A DNA stretch of 64,000 nucleotides from Nyssa sinensis (Eukaryota > Streptophyta > Magnoliopsida > Cornales > Nyssaceae): contig CM018036.1 in NCBI GenBank assembly GCA_008638375.1, positions 16,696,651-16,760,650 on the forward strand, in the 5' to 3' direction. This document shows positions 1 to 12,463 of the stretch, one piece after another (the first letter of the stretch is position 1; each line of letters opens with the position of its first letter). The notes beneath the pieces were generated by a model, which was not told the origin of the DNA, searched no databases, and saw only the letters and a list, made by a program, of their open reading frames with translations. The position numbers were made by a program, and so were the translations under genes.

Positions 1-959
1 TGATAAATAATATTATCTAGGGACTTAAACAAAACTTGCAAGAGGATATAAATTTATGTAATTATCTCTGAACATTCATAACTTGATTAGGACTACAGGA
101 TTTTATAACTTCACTCATTAGAAATTATTTGATGAAGGTTTGTCACTTCAAGCTTTGAAAGAATAATGCAATTGACAATATTAAGATATTAGTATCCAAA
201 AAAGACCAGATGAAAGTAATTCACTGATAACTCATAATGAAAAAAAGAACTTCTAATCACTATCAATACATAAATTTCTTTTGTTTCTACCATAAAGTTC
301 TTTGGGATGAATAACTTGGACTTTTATTGGAAACAAAAGAAAAAACAATAAAATTGTGTCTACTAATAGAGTGCTACGATTACTTCTAAAAGACTTCAAC
401 AACTTGTTCTACATCGAAATTGAGTAATCTAATCCTAAAACATAAAAAATAAAAAAAATTAACCTTCTCAAAGTAATATAATTTATTTCGATATTAAATA
501 TATATATATATATAAGGCCTAGCAAAATGAGCGGATTGAACTGATTAAAAACGGGTTGGGTCAAAACAGTTTGAACTCATATTTGACCCGTAATTAAACA
601 AGTCAAATACAGGTCGGGCCAACCCGAATCTAAGAAGATTAGAATGCATTAAGAAGGGGGAAAAAAAAAAGGTTGTGATCAATACATGCATGCCATTTTA
701 ATTCATACATACGGTTGCTTAATTCCTCTGCGATACCACCAAAGCCAAGTGTTAAAGATCAAAACGTCAACTTGCTTCCATGCATCGTCAACTTCAATAA
801 ATAATTATATATATATATATATTTGTAGATAATTAATATATGTTATAATTATATAGATAACTAGTATAATATATATATATATAGTTAATATATATGTAAT
901 ACTGCTATATATATATAGCAATAAGTTTAGAAACTTCAATCATAGGAACAACTTCCATC
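1..959. other. AT-rich DNA, no gene seen
   Basis: There is no open reading frame of note and no recognisable gene. The stretch holds (TA)n runs near 499-513 and 810-920. A short GC-richer patch at about 520-625 contains GGGTTGGGTC-like and GACCCGT-like motifs of the kind seen in plant DNA-transposon termini. I could not find a matching second end or a target duplication, so no element is called. Confidence 0.5.
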
Positions 960-1071
960 CTAAAAGAAGAACTTTTAAAAATAAGAAATTCAATAATCAC
1001 TCCAAATTCAACCCAACTATGACCAAGCCCAAAATCAAAATAATAAACAAAAGGGCTTAGAGAGAGAAAAG

Positions 1072-1878
1072 ATGTCTTGTTATATATGTGGAAGGACTAA
1101 TCATGTTGCGAGGAATTGCTTCTATAAGAAGATTAAACCTTACAAACCAAGTCCCAAACCAAATCATATTCAAAGAGGGCCAAGGGGCCAAGTCAACATG
1201 CTAGTGGAGCAAGACAATTCTACCGAACCTTCCTTTAAGTATAACTTACCATTGATCAATTTTACTTATCAAAATAAAGAATGGTGATTTGATTCTGGAG
1301 CTAATATACATGTGTGTTTTGATCATGGTTGTTTTAAAAATAATCAGAAATCAAGTGAAGGAAGTGTAACCCTAAGCAATGATTCTGTCTCACAAGTGCT
1401 TGGAATTAGAGATATTGAATTGAAGATGACATCTGGGAAATCTTTAATCTTAAAAAGAGTGCGACATGTTCCTGAAGTTCGTAGAAACCTTGTTAATGGA
1501 TCATCTTTAGTTCAACAAGGTTATAAAATTGTAATGGAATCAAATAAGGTTGTAATTACCAAAAATAATGTTTTGTGGAAAAAGGTTATGTATGCGATGG
1601 ATTATTTAAATTAAATGTATCTTTGAATGTTAATGAAATCTCTTTTCAAATTTTAAATATAGAATCATGTAATGTATGGCATAGAAGACTAGACCATATA
1701 AGTTTAAAGAAAGTCAAGTTTTTAATGGATCGTACCTTATTCCAAAATCTCAAGTAAATTATAAACATAAATGTGAAATATGTGTACAAGCAAAACAAAC
1801 TAGAAAACCTTTTAAGAGTGTAGTAAGAAATTCTCAACTCTTAGAATTGGTACATAGTGATGTATGTGATTCCAATAG
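1072..1878 (+). pseudogene. copia-1 gag zinc knuckle, protease and integrase N-terminal part (broken)
   Basis: CYICGRTNHVARNC matches the CX2CX4HX4C nucleocapsid knuckle. The protease catalytic DSG follows at about 1290, one codon after an in-frame TGA where these elements usually have Trp. The frame shifts near 1570-1610, after which the pre-integrase region with VWHRRLDHISL and a CEICVQAKQ zinc-binding segment continues. The sequence stops at LVHSDVCDSN, where the solo LTR was inserted. The frame resumes at 5185 with the next integrase residues. This is a remnant and is not expected to make protein. Confidence 0.8.
1874..1878. repeat. Target-site duplication AATAG, left copy
   Basis: AATAG at 1874-1878 is repeated exactly at 5180-5184. 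The two copies flank the TG...CA-bounded solo LTR. Five base pairs is the usual duplication length for LTR retrotransposons. Confidence 0.8.
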
Positions 1879-4868
1879 TGTCACGACCCCAAATCCGGTC
1901 CATGCGGATCGAGGGTCCGTGATCGGCCACCGAGGCCTTTTTGCCAATAATCATAATTACCTTTAATCAAACGCAGCAGAATAAATTTTTCTTTTTCTAT
2001 TGCGGAAGCGCTAATCAATACACAAGTCAACTTCAGTCATCTATTTATACATTCCATAATAATTACAAAAGTACATGATGTAATTTTTTCCAAAACCTAC
2101 TGATGTCATATTCGATATATAGTCCAATGTTTCCAAAAGTAACTACATCATGACTAACAAAATCCTATTACAAAAAGGGTCCATAGCTTTACAAGCTTCC
2201 AACTAGTTTGACTGAACCTGCTATTTCCTGTCCGAAATCATCACCTGAAATAGGATAAAAATATCATATGAGCTCAATAGCTCGTGAGTATCACAGCTCG
2301 TAAGCATTCCATAACATACCAGGAGTTTCAAAACTATTATATAATTCAATATATAAATGTCTATGATCAGATATCATATGTCATCTTAATTTATAATATA
2401 AGATAACGGTATCAAATTTACTTCCAATAATTCTCAATATAACAAAAATCATAAATCGATAATCAATAACATAGTTCAATAAATCAAAATCACAGTTCGA
2501 TATCATGGTTCAATTCCCAAATTCATAGTTCAATAATTCAGATTCATGGTTTAGTAGCCCAAATTCATAATTCAATAAATAATAGTTCAATATCTCAAAT
2601 TCATAGTTCAATAATTCAGATTCATGGTTCAGTAGCCCAAATTCATAGTTCAATAAATAATAGTTCAATATCTCAAATTCATAGTTCAATAATTCAGATT
2701 CATGGTTCGATTTTCAATATTCATATTCAACGATATATTCCACTTCTATGGTCAGCAAATTAACCCTCGCTGACTGAGATCATAGGCTAGCTAGTTCGAT
2801 ATGCCGTATCAACACCGGCTCACCACAATATACCCTGTGGGACGGGTTCGATAAATCACAACCTATTCGATAGTGATTAATCATAGAAGAGTGTTCTATT
2901 CAAAGCATCAAAATCATATCCAAATCGTATCCAAAATCAATAATCATCAATAGCAGTTCAATTATTTCAAATCAAGGTTCTTTATTTGACATTTAGTTCA
3001 AACAGTTCAAACATTTGTAAGAATATCGTAAAACATTTGAGTATCTTTCAAACACATTTTCTGAAGTCAAAGAAGACAATATAGTTGTCAATAGATCATT
3101 CAAACATATACAGTATAGTTCGATAAATCATAAAAGAGTTCAATATTTATATCTATACTGAAATTGTCTACCTCAATATGGTATGAAATACTCACCTGAA
3201 TTCCAAAAGCTTAACTCCAAAAATCCTTCCTTTGAAGTTCCCTAAAATCACATTTCAAAGTCCGGTCACATTCCATAATATTACTCAGATTTAATTGTCA
3301 TTAATTCTTTCTCCTATTTTAGTTACATTTGTTGGGTAGCTTCTTCAAGTTTTAAAGTTTGATTTTATTACCTTACATATTTACGTGTCATATTTTTTTC
3401 GTACCTTATTTCAACATATGGACCTCACCATTGAGTCCGGAACGTCGAAGAAAGTCTGTTTAGGCTTTCGCGGAACTCCATTTGGACTTTTGTACTAAAA
3501 AGGGCAAAATGGTCATTTCGTACTTCTACGTGTTCACACTTTTCGAGACCTCTTTTCACAATTCGGACTCCACGGTTGAGTCCGGAATGGTCGGAATAAT
3601 AAAAATTCACTATTCACTTGCCTCGTTTGGTCTTCGTTTGACCCACTTTTGAGTTAAGGGCATTATTGTAATTATATTTAATTTTTTTTTTTTTTGGGCC
3701 ATAGTGGGATTTCCCATAAATCCTGGGGTCAGTTTATAATTTCATAAAGTTTCGGTTCAGTTTGAACTGAACCAGTGGGTTTGTAAATTAAAACCCTAGA
3801 CCGGCTTTAGTTACCACTGAACCAGCCGGTTCAGTCTCCCATTAAGAACCGGAATAAGATATTCACCATATCTACCTTATCCACAGTTTGGATAGACCTA
3901 ACTCAATTCCAATTCATTATTCCAACGGCCAAACAGGCCCAATACCATTTAAACTCCACAACCAAAACGGCGTAGTACTGAACCCATATTTCACGGTCAG
4001 TCGGATCCCAATTCGACCCGACCCAGACCCGATACCACTTGACCCCTTCGTTTTTCCGTCGTCTTCTCCGGTGAACTTCCCAGCACCGGCTACCGGAACA
4101 GTGAATTACCACTGTTTTCTCCCATTTTCTCCTAGTTTTCACGTCCAAATTTCACGATCTTTATACCAAATGAATTCTTGAACTTCAATAAATAGTGTTA
4201 GACTAGTTTTAGCCCTCGAATAACAAGATTTACGACACCCATTTCTAAATTTTTCGGCGATGCACCGGTGAAGAATAATTGGCCATAAAACGGTTGTTTC
4301 TTGATCGTTTTTCATGATTCAAGTTGCGTTCGATTCCTGGAGATATTTCCTATTGATTTATAATCTCCAAATCAAGGTTTGTTTGATGGATATAATTTTG
4401 CCATGGTTGACCGTGAGTTCACCTATTTTCTTGGTTCCTTTTCTTCAAGTTTTTGAGTGTTTTTCATGAAATTTTCATGCTTATTCATGTCTTAAACATA
4501 TATTTAACATCATATATATTTAAAAAAACTTAAAAACAGTTTATATCATGCTTAAAATCTTAGAGAGAGAAAATGATAATTTTCCAAATTTCTCACCTTT
4601 TGGTCGTGGGTTCCAAGTCTTTCTCTTTCTGGTTTTTCTTCCCCTTCTTCTCCTTTAGTTCCTTAGCTTTCTTTTCTTTCAAAACAAACACTGCATGCTT
4701 GTTTCTTTTAAAGAAGAGGCAACCGACCTCTCTCTCTCTCTCTCTCCACTCTCTCTCTTCCCTCATGACCTCACGGCCACCCTTCTTTCACTTCTCAATT
4801 AATTTCTCTGTTTCTCATTAAATTTTGCTTTTCTCTTGTTTGCTTTACATTTAATGTTGCATGATATT

Positions 4869-4905
<37 letters not shown>

Positions 4906-5179
4906 CATATATGCTCACACACCAACACCAAGACACACACACATGTATAGCCGACACACACTCACACCTACACATTACTGTTCACTTTTATACATATATA
5001 TATTTATATCTTTTTAACTATTTTTTTATTATTATATTTATTATTATTATGATTATTTTTATTTTTATTTTTATTTTTAATTTATTATAGTTCGGGTTTT
5101 TATGCCATGGCCCGGGTTTACCAGGTCGGGTACCGGCTAACTCGGGTCGGTCCCACCTATCTCGGGTCGGGGTATTACA
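1879..5179 (+). mobile_element. Solo LTR, 3.3 kb, TGTCACGACCCC...GGGGTATTACA type
   Basis: The block starts TGTCACGACCCC and ends GGGGTATTACA, so it has TG...CA ends, and it is flanked by the exact 5-bp duplication AATAG. It has no gag or pol coding sequence, no primer-binding site and no polypurine tract. This fits one LTR left after recombination between the two LTRs of a full element. Long LTRs with these termini are typical of plant Ty3/gypsy elements; the family assignment is inferred. The short open frames inside (for example 3888-4181 and 4573-4821) resemble no protein I know. Internal features are a 78-bp tandem repeat at 2520-2708, a (TA)n run near 4868-4899 and a CT-rich stretch near 4730-4760. 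Confidence 0.8.
2520..2708. repeat. 78-bp tandem repeat inside the solo LTR, about 2.4 copies
   Basis: The unit beginning ATTCATAGTTCAATAATTCA recurs at 2521, 2599 and 2677, a constant spacing of 78 bp. Copies differ at only a few positions. The wider neighbourhood (2400-2740) also contains many diverged TAGTTCAAT and ATTCATAG words, which suggests older expansion of the same unit. Confidence 0.85.
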
Positions 5180-5184
5180 AATAG
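5180..5184. repeat. Target-site duplication AATAG, right copy
   Basis: This is an exact repeat of the pentamer at 1874-1878, immediately after the terminal CA of the solo LTR. The copia integrase frame resumes just downstream. Confidence 0.8.
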
Positions 5185-7548
5185 ACCACCAACTAGAGCT
5201 GGAAATAAGTACTTTGTAACATTTATAGATGATTGTCTACTTTATAAAAACTAAAGATGAAGTCTTTAATAAATTTAAAATTTATAAGACTGAAGTAGAA
5301 AATCAATTAGAAAAGAAAGTTAAAATTCTCAGATCTGATAGAGGAGGTGAATATACCTTAACAGATCTTAGTAATTTTTGTGAAGAACATGGAATAATAC
5401 ATGAGGTGACACCACCATATTCTCCTCAATCTAATGGAGTAGCAGAGAGAAAGAATAGAACACTAATGGATATGGTGAATGCAATGTTATTAAGTTCGGG
5501 ATTACCCGAGAATTTGTGGAGGGAAGCTATACTTAGTATTTGCTTCATCTTGAATAGAATAATTGTAAAAGATAATGATAAAACTCCTTATGAAATATGG
5601 AAGAAAAGAACACCGAATCTAAATATTCTAAAAGTGTGGGGTGCTTTGCTAAAGTAGCAATTCTTGAACCAAAGAAAAGAAAAATTGGACCTAAGACTGT
5701 AGATACTGTCTTTATAGGTATGCACAAAATAGTAGTGCTAATAGGTTCTTAGTAATTAACTCTGAAGTGAGTGAAATATCAAATAACACAATAATTGAAT
5801 CTAGGGATGCTACATTTTTTGAGGATATTTTTTCATTTAAAAGAATATTCTCAAATCAAATAAATGAAACACCTTCAACTAGTAGACCTTCTTCAAGTAT
5901 TAGTGCTCCTTTAATAATAGAAGTTGAACCACAAATAGAACAAAGAAGAAGTAAAAGAACAAGAACTATTAGAAACCTAGCAGAAGAGTTCTATACTTTT
6001 CTAGTAGAAGGAGAACCTACCACCTATAAAGATGCGATGACTTCCTTAGATGCACCATATTGAAAGGAAGCCATTAATAGTGAAATTGAATCAATTTTAC
6101 AAAATAACACTTGGGAGTTAATTGAACTATCTCCCAGAAATAAAGCTATAGGATGAAAGTGGGTGTTCAAAAAAAATTAAAACCAGATGGAAATATAGAT
6201 AAATATAAGGCAAGATTAGTGGCTAAAGGATATACACAAAAGAAAGACATAGATTATTTTAACACATATTCTCCTGTTACTAGTATTACTACTGTTAGAA
6301 TCCTAATAGCTTTGTCATCTATCTATAACTTAGTGATACATCAAATGGATGTCAAGACTGCATTTTTAAATGGAGACTTAGATGAAAAGATATATATGGA
6401 ACAGCCTGAGGGCTTTATAATAAAAGGACAAGAAGATAAGGTGTGTAAATTAAGAAAATCATTATATGGTCTTAAATAAGCTCCTAAACAATGGCACGAG
6501 AATTTTGATAAAGTGATACTAGAATTTGGGTTTAGAATTAATGAATATGATAAATGCTTATATTATAAAGAACATAATGAAGGCAGTGTTATTTTATGTC
6601 TTTATGTGGATGATATACTTATTTTTGGAACGAATCTAGAAATAGTTGAGGATGTTAAATCTTATCTTTCTAGAGAATTTGATATGAAAGATTTGGGAGA
6701 AGCTTATGTGATCTTAGGGATGAAGTTAAAGAGAAGATTTGAAGGTATTGTTTTGAATCAATCAAGTACTATAGAAAAATGTTGAGAAAATTTGAATTTT
6801 ATGATTGTAAATTTGTGTCAACACCTTATGATTCTAGTGTACACTTAAAAAAGAACAATGGTCAACCAATTCTCAATTGAAATACTCACAATTGATTGGA
6901 TCTTTATTATATATAGCAAATAAGTCTAGACCTGATATTTCTTATGCAATTGGGAGACTTAGTAGATATACACACAATCCAAGCAAAGAACATTGGACTG
7001 CCTTAAAGAGAGTGTTTAAATATCTTAGAGGAACTCTAGATTATTCATTATGTTACAAAGGGTTTCCAAATGTTGTTGAGGGATATAGTGATGCAAATTA
7101 GATTACGGATAGTATAGATATAAAGTCCACCACTAGCTACGTTTTCTTATTAGGAGGAGCTGCCGTATCTTAGGGTTCTAAAAAACAGACCATAATCTCT
7201 AGGAGTACTATGGAGGTAGAACTTATAGACTTAGATACCACATGTTTTGAGGCTAAATGGATCAAAAATTTGTTACTAGACATACCTCTAGTAAATAAAC
7301 CAATGCCGGCCATCTTATTAATATGTGACAATAGAGCTGTATTAGAGTTAGTAAAGCAAGCACATACTAATAAGAAAATGAACAAACATGTACAAGTGAG
7401 ATATAAATGTGTGAAAAATATGTTGAATAAAAATATAATATCATTGAAATATGTGAAATCTGAACGCAATATTGCTGATCATTTGACTAAGGAATTATCT
7501 AGGAGTGTAGTCCTAGATTTGTCGAGGGGGATGGGCTTAAGCTTATAA
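5185..7548 (+). pseudogene. copia-1 integrase, reverse transcriptase and RNase H (broken)
   Basis: The integrase core is readable at 5229-5657: RSDRGGEY, then PPYSPQSNGVAERKNRT with the catalytic Glu. Reverse transcriptase follows at 6153-6785, with KARLVAKGYTQ, MDVKTAFLNGDL and the catalytic LYVDDILIFG. RNase H is at 6877-7548, including RPDISYAIGRLSRY and a C-terminal IADHLTKEL. In-frame stops interrupt at 6061 (TGA for the usual Trp), 6477 (TAA in the LKQAP motif), 7099 and 7171 (TAG for Trp). The frame also changes near 5655 and 6780. The reading frame is clear but cannot be translated whole. Confidence 0.85.
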
Positions 7549-8140
7549 GGAAGTCACCTAGGGAAGTAACCCAACCTCTGTGATTGGGGACCCCATGAAG
7601 GAGGTTCAATGGGTAGTAACAATTCATATTGAGTGACTTATATATCCAGCACTTTATATAAGGAACCGCTTAATAAAATGCTCATGCTCATCCTTATGGC
7701 AGTGTGTTGTGTTATGTGACATTTAGAAAGGGTTTACCCTGAATGAGCCCGAGGCATGAATACTCTTGCGAGGTACAGGTCACATGTACCCTTGGAGGAC
7801 TCATCTAAGTAAGAGCTGTCGTGAAGCCGCGACTATGAGAATTGAGCTATTCTCTAGAAACTCTCATGAAAATCAAGATCAAGTGCATGGCCTTTAATAG
7901 CACTAACCCGCGAACCATGTCTAATGCCAGTACTGTGTGTGTGACTTGTTGAACTCTGACTCAAAGGGTCTAGTTCAAGACTTAGTTCACTATGATCCTT
8001 CAGAAAGATATTGTCAACATTAACTGAGGTTCAAGTCCGGAAGACACCTACACCTATTACACAGTACAAAATTTCCTCTATATATATATATATATAAAAA
8101 ATAATATATGTTTTGTGAGTTTTATAAATTTTGAAACTTG

Positions 8141-8148
8141 TGGGGGAT
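8141..8148 (+). other. Polypurine tract of copia-1
   Basis: TGGGGGAT lies immediately before the TG that opens the putative 3' LTR, about 600 bp after the end of RNase H. This is the expected position for the plus-strand primer of an LTR element. Confidence 0.6.
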
Positions 8149-8730
8149 TGTTATATTTTTTATATCTTTGAAAGTTTCAAAATTAGTTTTAACTTCTTCC
8201 TGATTTTTTGATATTTTGGTTGTTGATTTTGTGATATTCTTTATTGCTGATTTTTTGCCACTTGTGGAGATTTCTTAAGATATTTTGTTTGTGGAAGATA
8301 CAAAGAATGCCTATAAATAGAGGTTTATGTATTCTTTCACAACACACAGCAAGAGTTCTTAAATTCTTCCATTTAATCTCTTCCATCCAACCTCTCTGTA
8401 TTTTCATATCATTTTTGGGTGGGCAACTTTGATTCTAGACGGTTCATCATTCTCCCAATCGACGTGAACTCTGAGGAGATTAGCTGTGAGCAAAACCTGA
8501 GTTGTATCTTGGAGCTGTCCGTAGGCCATTGGAACCTTCACATAGGGAGGCACAACAACTTTAGGGCAGTGATTACACACCTCACTGGCCAGCTCAATCC
8601 AAACTTATTTTTTCTGTCATTTACGCATATTAATTTAATTGTTTTAGTTTATACGCATGAATTTTAGTTATTCTGTAATTTTATTTCCATTATAAGTCTT
8701 CTAATTAAAACTCTTGAATACAGTAGTTCA
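8149..8730 (+). repeat. Putative 3' LTR of copia-1
   Basis: It starts TGTTATAT right after the polypurine tract. A CCTATAAATAG TATA-like box at about 8310 and a CT-rich leader near 8360-8400 fit an LTR promoter. The 3' limit is not fixed, because there is no 5' LTR to compare with and no target duplication was found. A CA at about 8729 is a possible end. The short open frames inside have no recognised similarity. Confidence 0.5.
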
Positions 8731-11700
8731 ATTTGGTTTAACATGTCCTTAAAGTCTGAGTCCCAGGTTTCGAAATCGAAGCTTCAAAACTGCTATCCAT
8801 GGCTTCCCCCAACCACTGCCATTATCACCCCAAATGCATCCATGGAGTCCCTAAGTTTCTAAATCAAAGCTTCAAAACGATAAAGGGCACCAAAATCTCA
8901 TCATTCCATCAAGACAAATAGACAATAATTCCATCAAGACGCAGTTAGGCTAACGCTGCGAGAATCCGCTTCTAAAGGAACTCATCCATGGGTCTCCTTG
9001 ATTTTTTCTAAAGGAGACTCATCCGTGGGTCTCCTTGATTTTGATTCAAATGATTAAAGATAAGAATTGGGAGGTTTCTTCATTGATTATATATATATAT
9101 ATATATATATGATGCCGATTTGGATTTTTTTTTTTAGGATGAAGAACATCAAATTCCATTTGTGAGGATTTTTTCAAAGGGCATTAATTTTTTAAAAGAG
9201 AAAAAGAAACTTTTGCAATTTAAAAGTAATAAACAATTGAAGGGCATAAAAGATATTTCATAATTTTTGTCTAGATCATCATCCGACAAACGATAGATTT
9301 TTTTAAATAACACTGACTTATTCTATTTTTATTGACAACCTTTAAAAACTTCTACAACCTTTTTTAAAAAAAAATTGACAAAAGTGTTCATTTTATTTTT
9401 TTATATATATTTTTTTTAATTTTAACCATTTTTTTTCTTTCGTACGAGTTCTTAGGATTTGATATACAACTTTTAAAGTTTTTTTTTGTTCTAATTTCCA
9501 AAAAACTTGAAACCAAAAATCAAAAGCAATGTTATCAAACGTGCTCTTAAAATTTGATATAAAATCTAAAGATAGGATTGGAGAATACCTATCTATTCAG
9601 CTGTCCAAACATGATCTTAAAGTATGAAAGGACTCATTGGGACACAAATACGTCCAAGAAAGGCCTAATGGCTGGGCTCTTCGGGGCCTCAGTGCAGTAA
9701 GGTCCAACGTATTATTTCCACGCATTAGAATGGATCAGGAGAACAAGGCCCTACATGTTTTTTTTGGGTTGAGTCCGACAAGATTTATACTTGGGCCAGG
9801 ATGAGGCAGTCAAGCTACTAATGGTGTGTCCTTCCCGTAAAAAAAATATTAATTCAATATCATATGGGCATTCCTATCTATGAATTATTAACTATTAGAT
9901 TAATAAAGGCCCATTTGAGACAGTTTTATCTTAATTTTGTATTTATGTTTATAGAAGTTATCTTAAGAAACATTCTACCGCCTGTTATTACAATATCAAT
10001 CAACTCAACTTTATTACATTTAACTTAATTAATTCAAGAATTTTTTTAATATAGACTTTAGACAAATAATTCAACCCATTACAACTAACTTAACCAACTC
10101 AAGATTTTCTCTAATATAGATTTTTGGACAAATAACCCAACTCATAATTGGGTAAAAATAAATATAAAAGTGAGTCTTAAACTTATGACCTCCTATTTAA
10201 AGAAAACATGGATAGCCAACTGAGTTAACTCCAATTGGTTCAATAAATGTTACTTTTTAAACACATAATAATACATTTCCAAAAACGTAAATCCGGGCTG
10301 AAACCTCGTGTGGTTGCATGGCATGTGTCTCTCCCAAAAGTGGTGGATGTGGCCATGATTTCAAGTCCCCTTACGAGCATGGGCAATGGCCTAGGGGTGG
10401 GAGTTAGAAGATAAATTATTGAATGAACCGATTTCAATAATTTTAACGGTCAAATGATAAATTACATGTGTATATACAATATACTATTACAAATGTGGTC
10501 CATAATTTGACTGTTGAGATCCCGAATAATTGCTCGAGTTAGAGGGTTTTAAATTTTTCTAATTCGATGATTGGCTGACCTAAAATAAAAAAAAAAATTA
10601 GAAAGGAAAAAACAACTATGACTTACCTTTTCCTTGATTATATATATAATATAAATTATTTTACTTTATACTTTTATTTTCCTTTTCCCAAGTCAAATCC
10701 ACGAACCAAACACTAATAACTATTGGTTCTACACTATGTCATATTTTATTGTTTTAATGCTCAAGGCAAGTTGAGCAATAAAACAATACAACCTTTTTAG
10801 TGAAATGCAACACTTTAAAGTTTCAATGTCACATTTCAGATATAATTCTTTTTTTTTTTTTGGGTAATTTCTCTGATATAATTCACTAAAATATGAAAAT
10901 AATCTTAAATTCTTTGTAGCTAACATTTAGTCAATTCCAACATGAATATGAATATGAATATGAACTAATACAACTTTTTTGGTGAAATGCAACCCAAAAA
11001 CAGTCCTGCAAATATTAATAATTAATACAATGATTAATTATTATTATTTTTTTTTATTGATTATTAAATTTCCACTCACTTACACTACTTTTTTATATAT
11101 AAAAAATCATGCATAAAATTGTTCAACTATATTTTTAATATTTTTTTAAAAATAAATATTACTATATAACTTAAGATACCAAAAAAAAAAATTAGTATTG
11201 ATGTTCTTTCAAAATCTAATTAGTCAAAACATATAAACATGTACTGTTTTATACTAATAATTAATAATAGGATATAATTTTATTAATTATTAAATAATAA
11301 AATTATTTATTATTTATTATAAAAATAAGTTAAATCCTAAAAAAAATTATTTAGCAAAATTATTAAATATTGATTATTAGAGTACTCTGACAGATCTATC
11401 AAAAAAAAAGAAAATATTGATTATTAGAGAATCTACTAATGAATACAACTCCAATTGCCCAAAAATCAAAAAAAAAAAAAAAAAAAAGTCTTGTACGTTT
11501 GTAGTTTCCTATTTTTTTTATTTATTATGCTGGTGCGATTAAGATTTCTTAGTTATATGTAGTTTGCAGTAGTTTGATACTATTCTTCTACTGAAAGCAT
11601 CCTGTATATAGGATAGTGTACGTATGTGTCATAATTTTAATATGTCATTTATGTAATTATATAATTATATATATATATATATATATAAAAATACATTTGC

Positions 11701-11748
11701 AAGGCATACATGGTAAATTATGGTAAGACATGTACCCAAATAGGAGGT
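8731..11748. other. Intergenic DNA with small tandem duplications and a SINE relic
   Basis: No gene is recognised. A 34-36-bp unit containing CTCATCC(A/G)TGGGTCTCCTTG is tandemly duplicated near 8970-9045. A unit of about 68 bp containing CAAATAA(T/C)(T/C)CAAC is duplicated at about 10020-10150. Long A/T-rich tracts fill 10960-11460. A (TA)n run lies at about 11659-11687. Confidence 0.5.
10130..10235 (-). mobile_element. Possible tRNA-derived SINE relic
   Basis: On the minus strand TAACTCAGTTGGCT (10214-10227) resembles a pol III A box. About 25 bp further, GTCATAAGTTTAAGACTC (10172-10189) resembles a decayed B box. The spacing and order fit a tRNA-derived SINE head. No target duplication was found and the body is diverged, so the limits are approximate. 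Confidence 0.35.
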
Positions 11749-11823
11749 CCCTACTATGACTAGTTGTTTCGCTTTTATATTGGCAGCTTCCACTATAATC
11801 GCAGCTCTATATATTGGTCTGAG
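11749..11823 (+). pseudogene. petL: Plastid petL-like fragment in nuclear DNA (NUPT)
   Basis: The segment CCTACTATGACTAGTTGTTT through ATTGGTCTGAG closely follows my recollection of plastid petL, the small membrane subunit of the cytochrome b6f complex. The encoded peptide reads TSCFAFILAASTIIAALYIGL, against a petL pattern of TS-x-F-x-F-x-LAA-x-TI...AL-x-IGL. The initiator position reads GTC, not ATG. After the IGL codons the sequence diverges (RVIQN and stop). This looks like an old transfer of plastid DNA that is not expressed. The comparison is from memory and was not computed. Confidence 0.55.
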
Positions 11824-11961
11824 AGTTATTCAAAATTAATTGAATGAACAATTCATAAAAATCAATTTTTCTATAAGAAGTTTTTCCTATCAAGTTTAAA
11901 GTTAAATATTGTCTTTTTATATATGTGTGTGTGGGTGTGTGTTTTGAAATAACGCCATGAT

Positions 11962-12463
11962 CAGGGGCAAAGATAGCTAAGGCTATTACTCTCTTGAATT
12001 TTATTTAATTTGAAATTTGTTCTCATTTTTAATTTTTTTCTTTAAATATACTTAATTTATATTTTTTTATCTCTCCTAAGTTTAATTTTTTTTATACTCT
12101 GTTCTTATTTTAATTTTAATTTGATCCCTTAATGAAACTTTCATTAACTTTTTAAATTATTTTTGTATGGTCTAATTTTTTTTTTTATTAAGTTTTTTGA
12201 CTGATTTATAATTTTTTTTATTTCAATTAATTAATTTGTTTATCAAAATATTATTAATTAATATTAAATTATTATAGTTCATTAATTAATTTATTATATT
12301 AAATTATATTTTTGACTAATTTATAATTTTTTATATCAATTAATTAATTTATTTATCAAAAGTATTATTAATTAATATTAAATTATTATAGCTCATTAAT
12401 CTTCAAATTTATTATTGAAATTTAGCAAAAAAAAATTTTGCCTCCGTAAAATAAAATCCTGGC
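11962..12463 (-). mobile_element. Degraded hAT-like non-autonomous element
   Basis: The left end reads CAGGGGCAAAGATAGC. The right end, read on the minus strand, is GCCAGGATTTTATTTTACGG, which resembles the left end of the hAT element at 21590 (GGAGCCAGGATTTTGC). This suggests a relative in the opposite orientation that has lost about 10 bp from one end. No 8-bp target duplication could be matched. A tandem duplication of about 113 bp (near 12190-12410) rich in ATTAATTAA fills the middle. Confidence 0.35.

Larger units (their letters stand above)
960..8730 (+). mobile_element. Degenerate Ty1/copia LTR retrotransposon (copia-1), interrupted by a solo LTR
   Basis: Domains run in copia order on the plus strand: a gag zinc knuckle (about 1078-1120), protease (about 1281-1310), the GAG-pre-integrase HRRLDH region (about 1675-1750), integrase core (5185-5650), reverse transcriptase (6120-6790) and RNase H (6877-7520). 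Integrase before reverse transcriptase is diagnostic of Ty1/copia. Nonsense codons and frameshifts break the frame many times, so the element is dead. A polypurine tract (8141-8148) and the start of a 3' LTR (8149) follow. No 5' LTR or primer-binding site is visible, so the 5' end is truncated. A solo LTR at 1879-5179 splits the integrase region. The right boundary is approximate. Confidence 0.85.

Noticed and set aside
3888..4181. 97-codon open frame in the solo LTR
   Set aside because: It lies inside an LTR, contains Pro-rich low-complexity sequence and shows no known domain. A similar frame on the other strand overlaps it.
4573..5090. Two open frames rich in Ser/Phe and in His/Ile
   Set aside because: They follow CT-rich, (TA)n and CACA-rich tracts of the solo LTR. 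The composition explains them.
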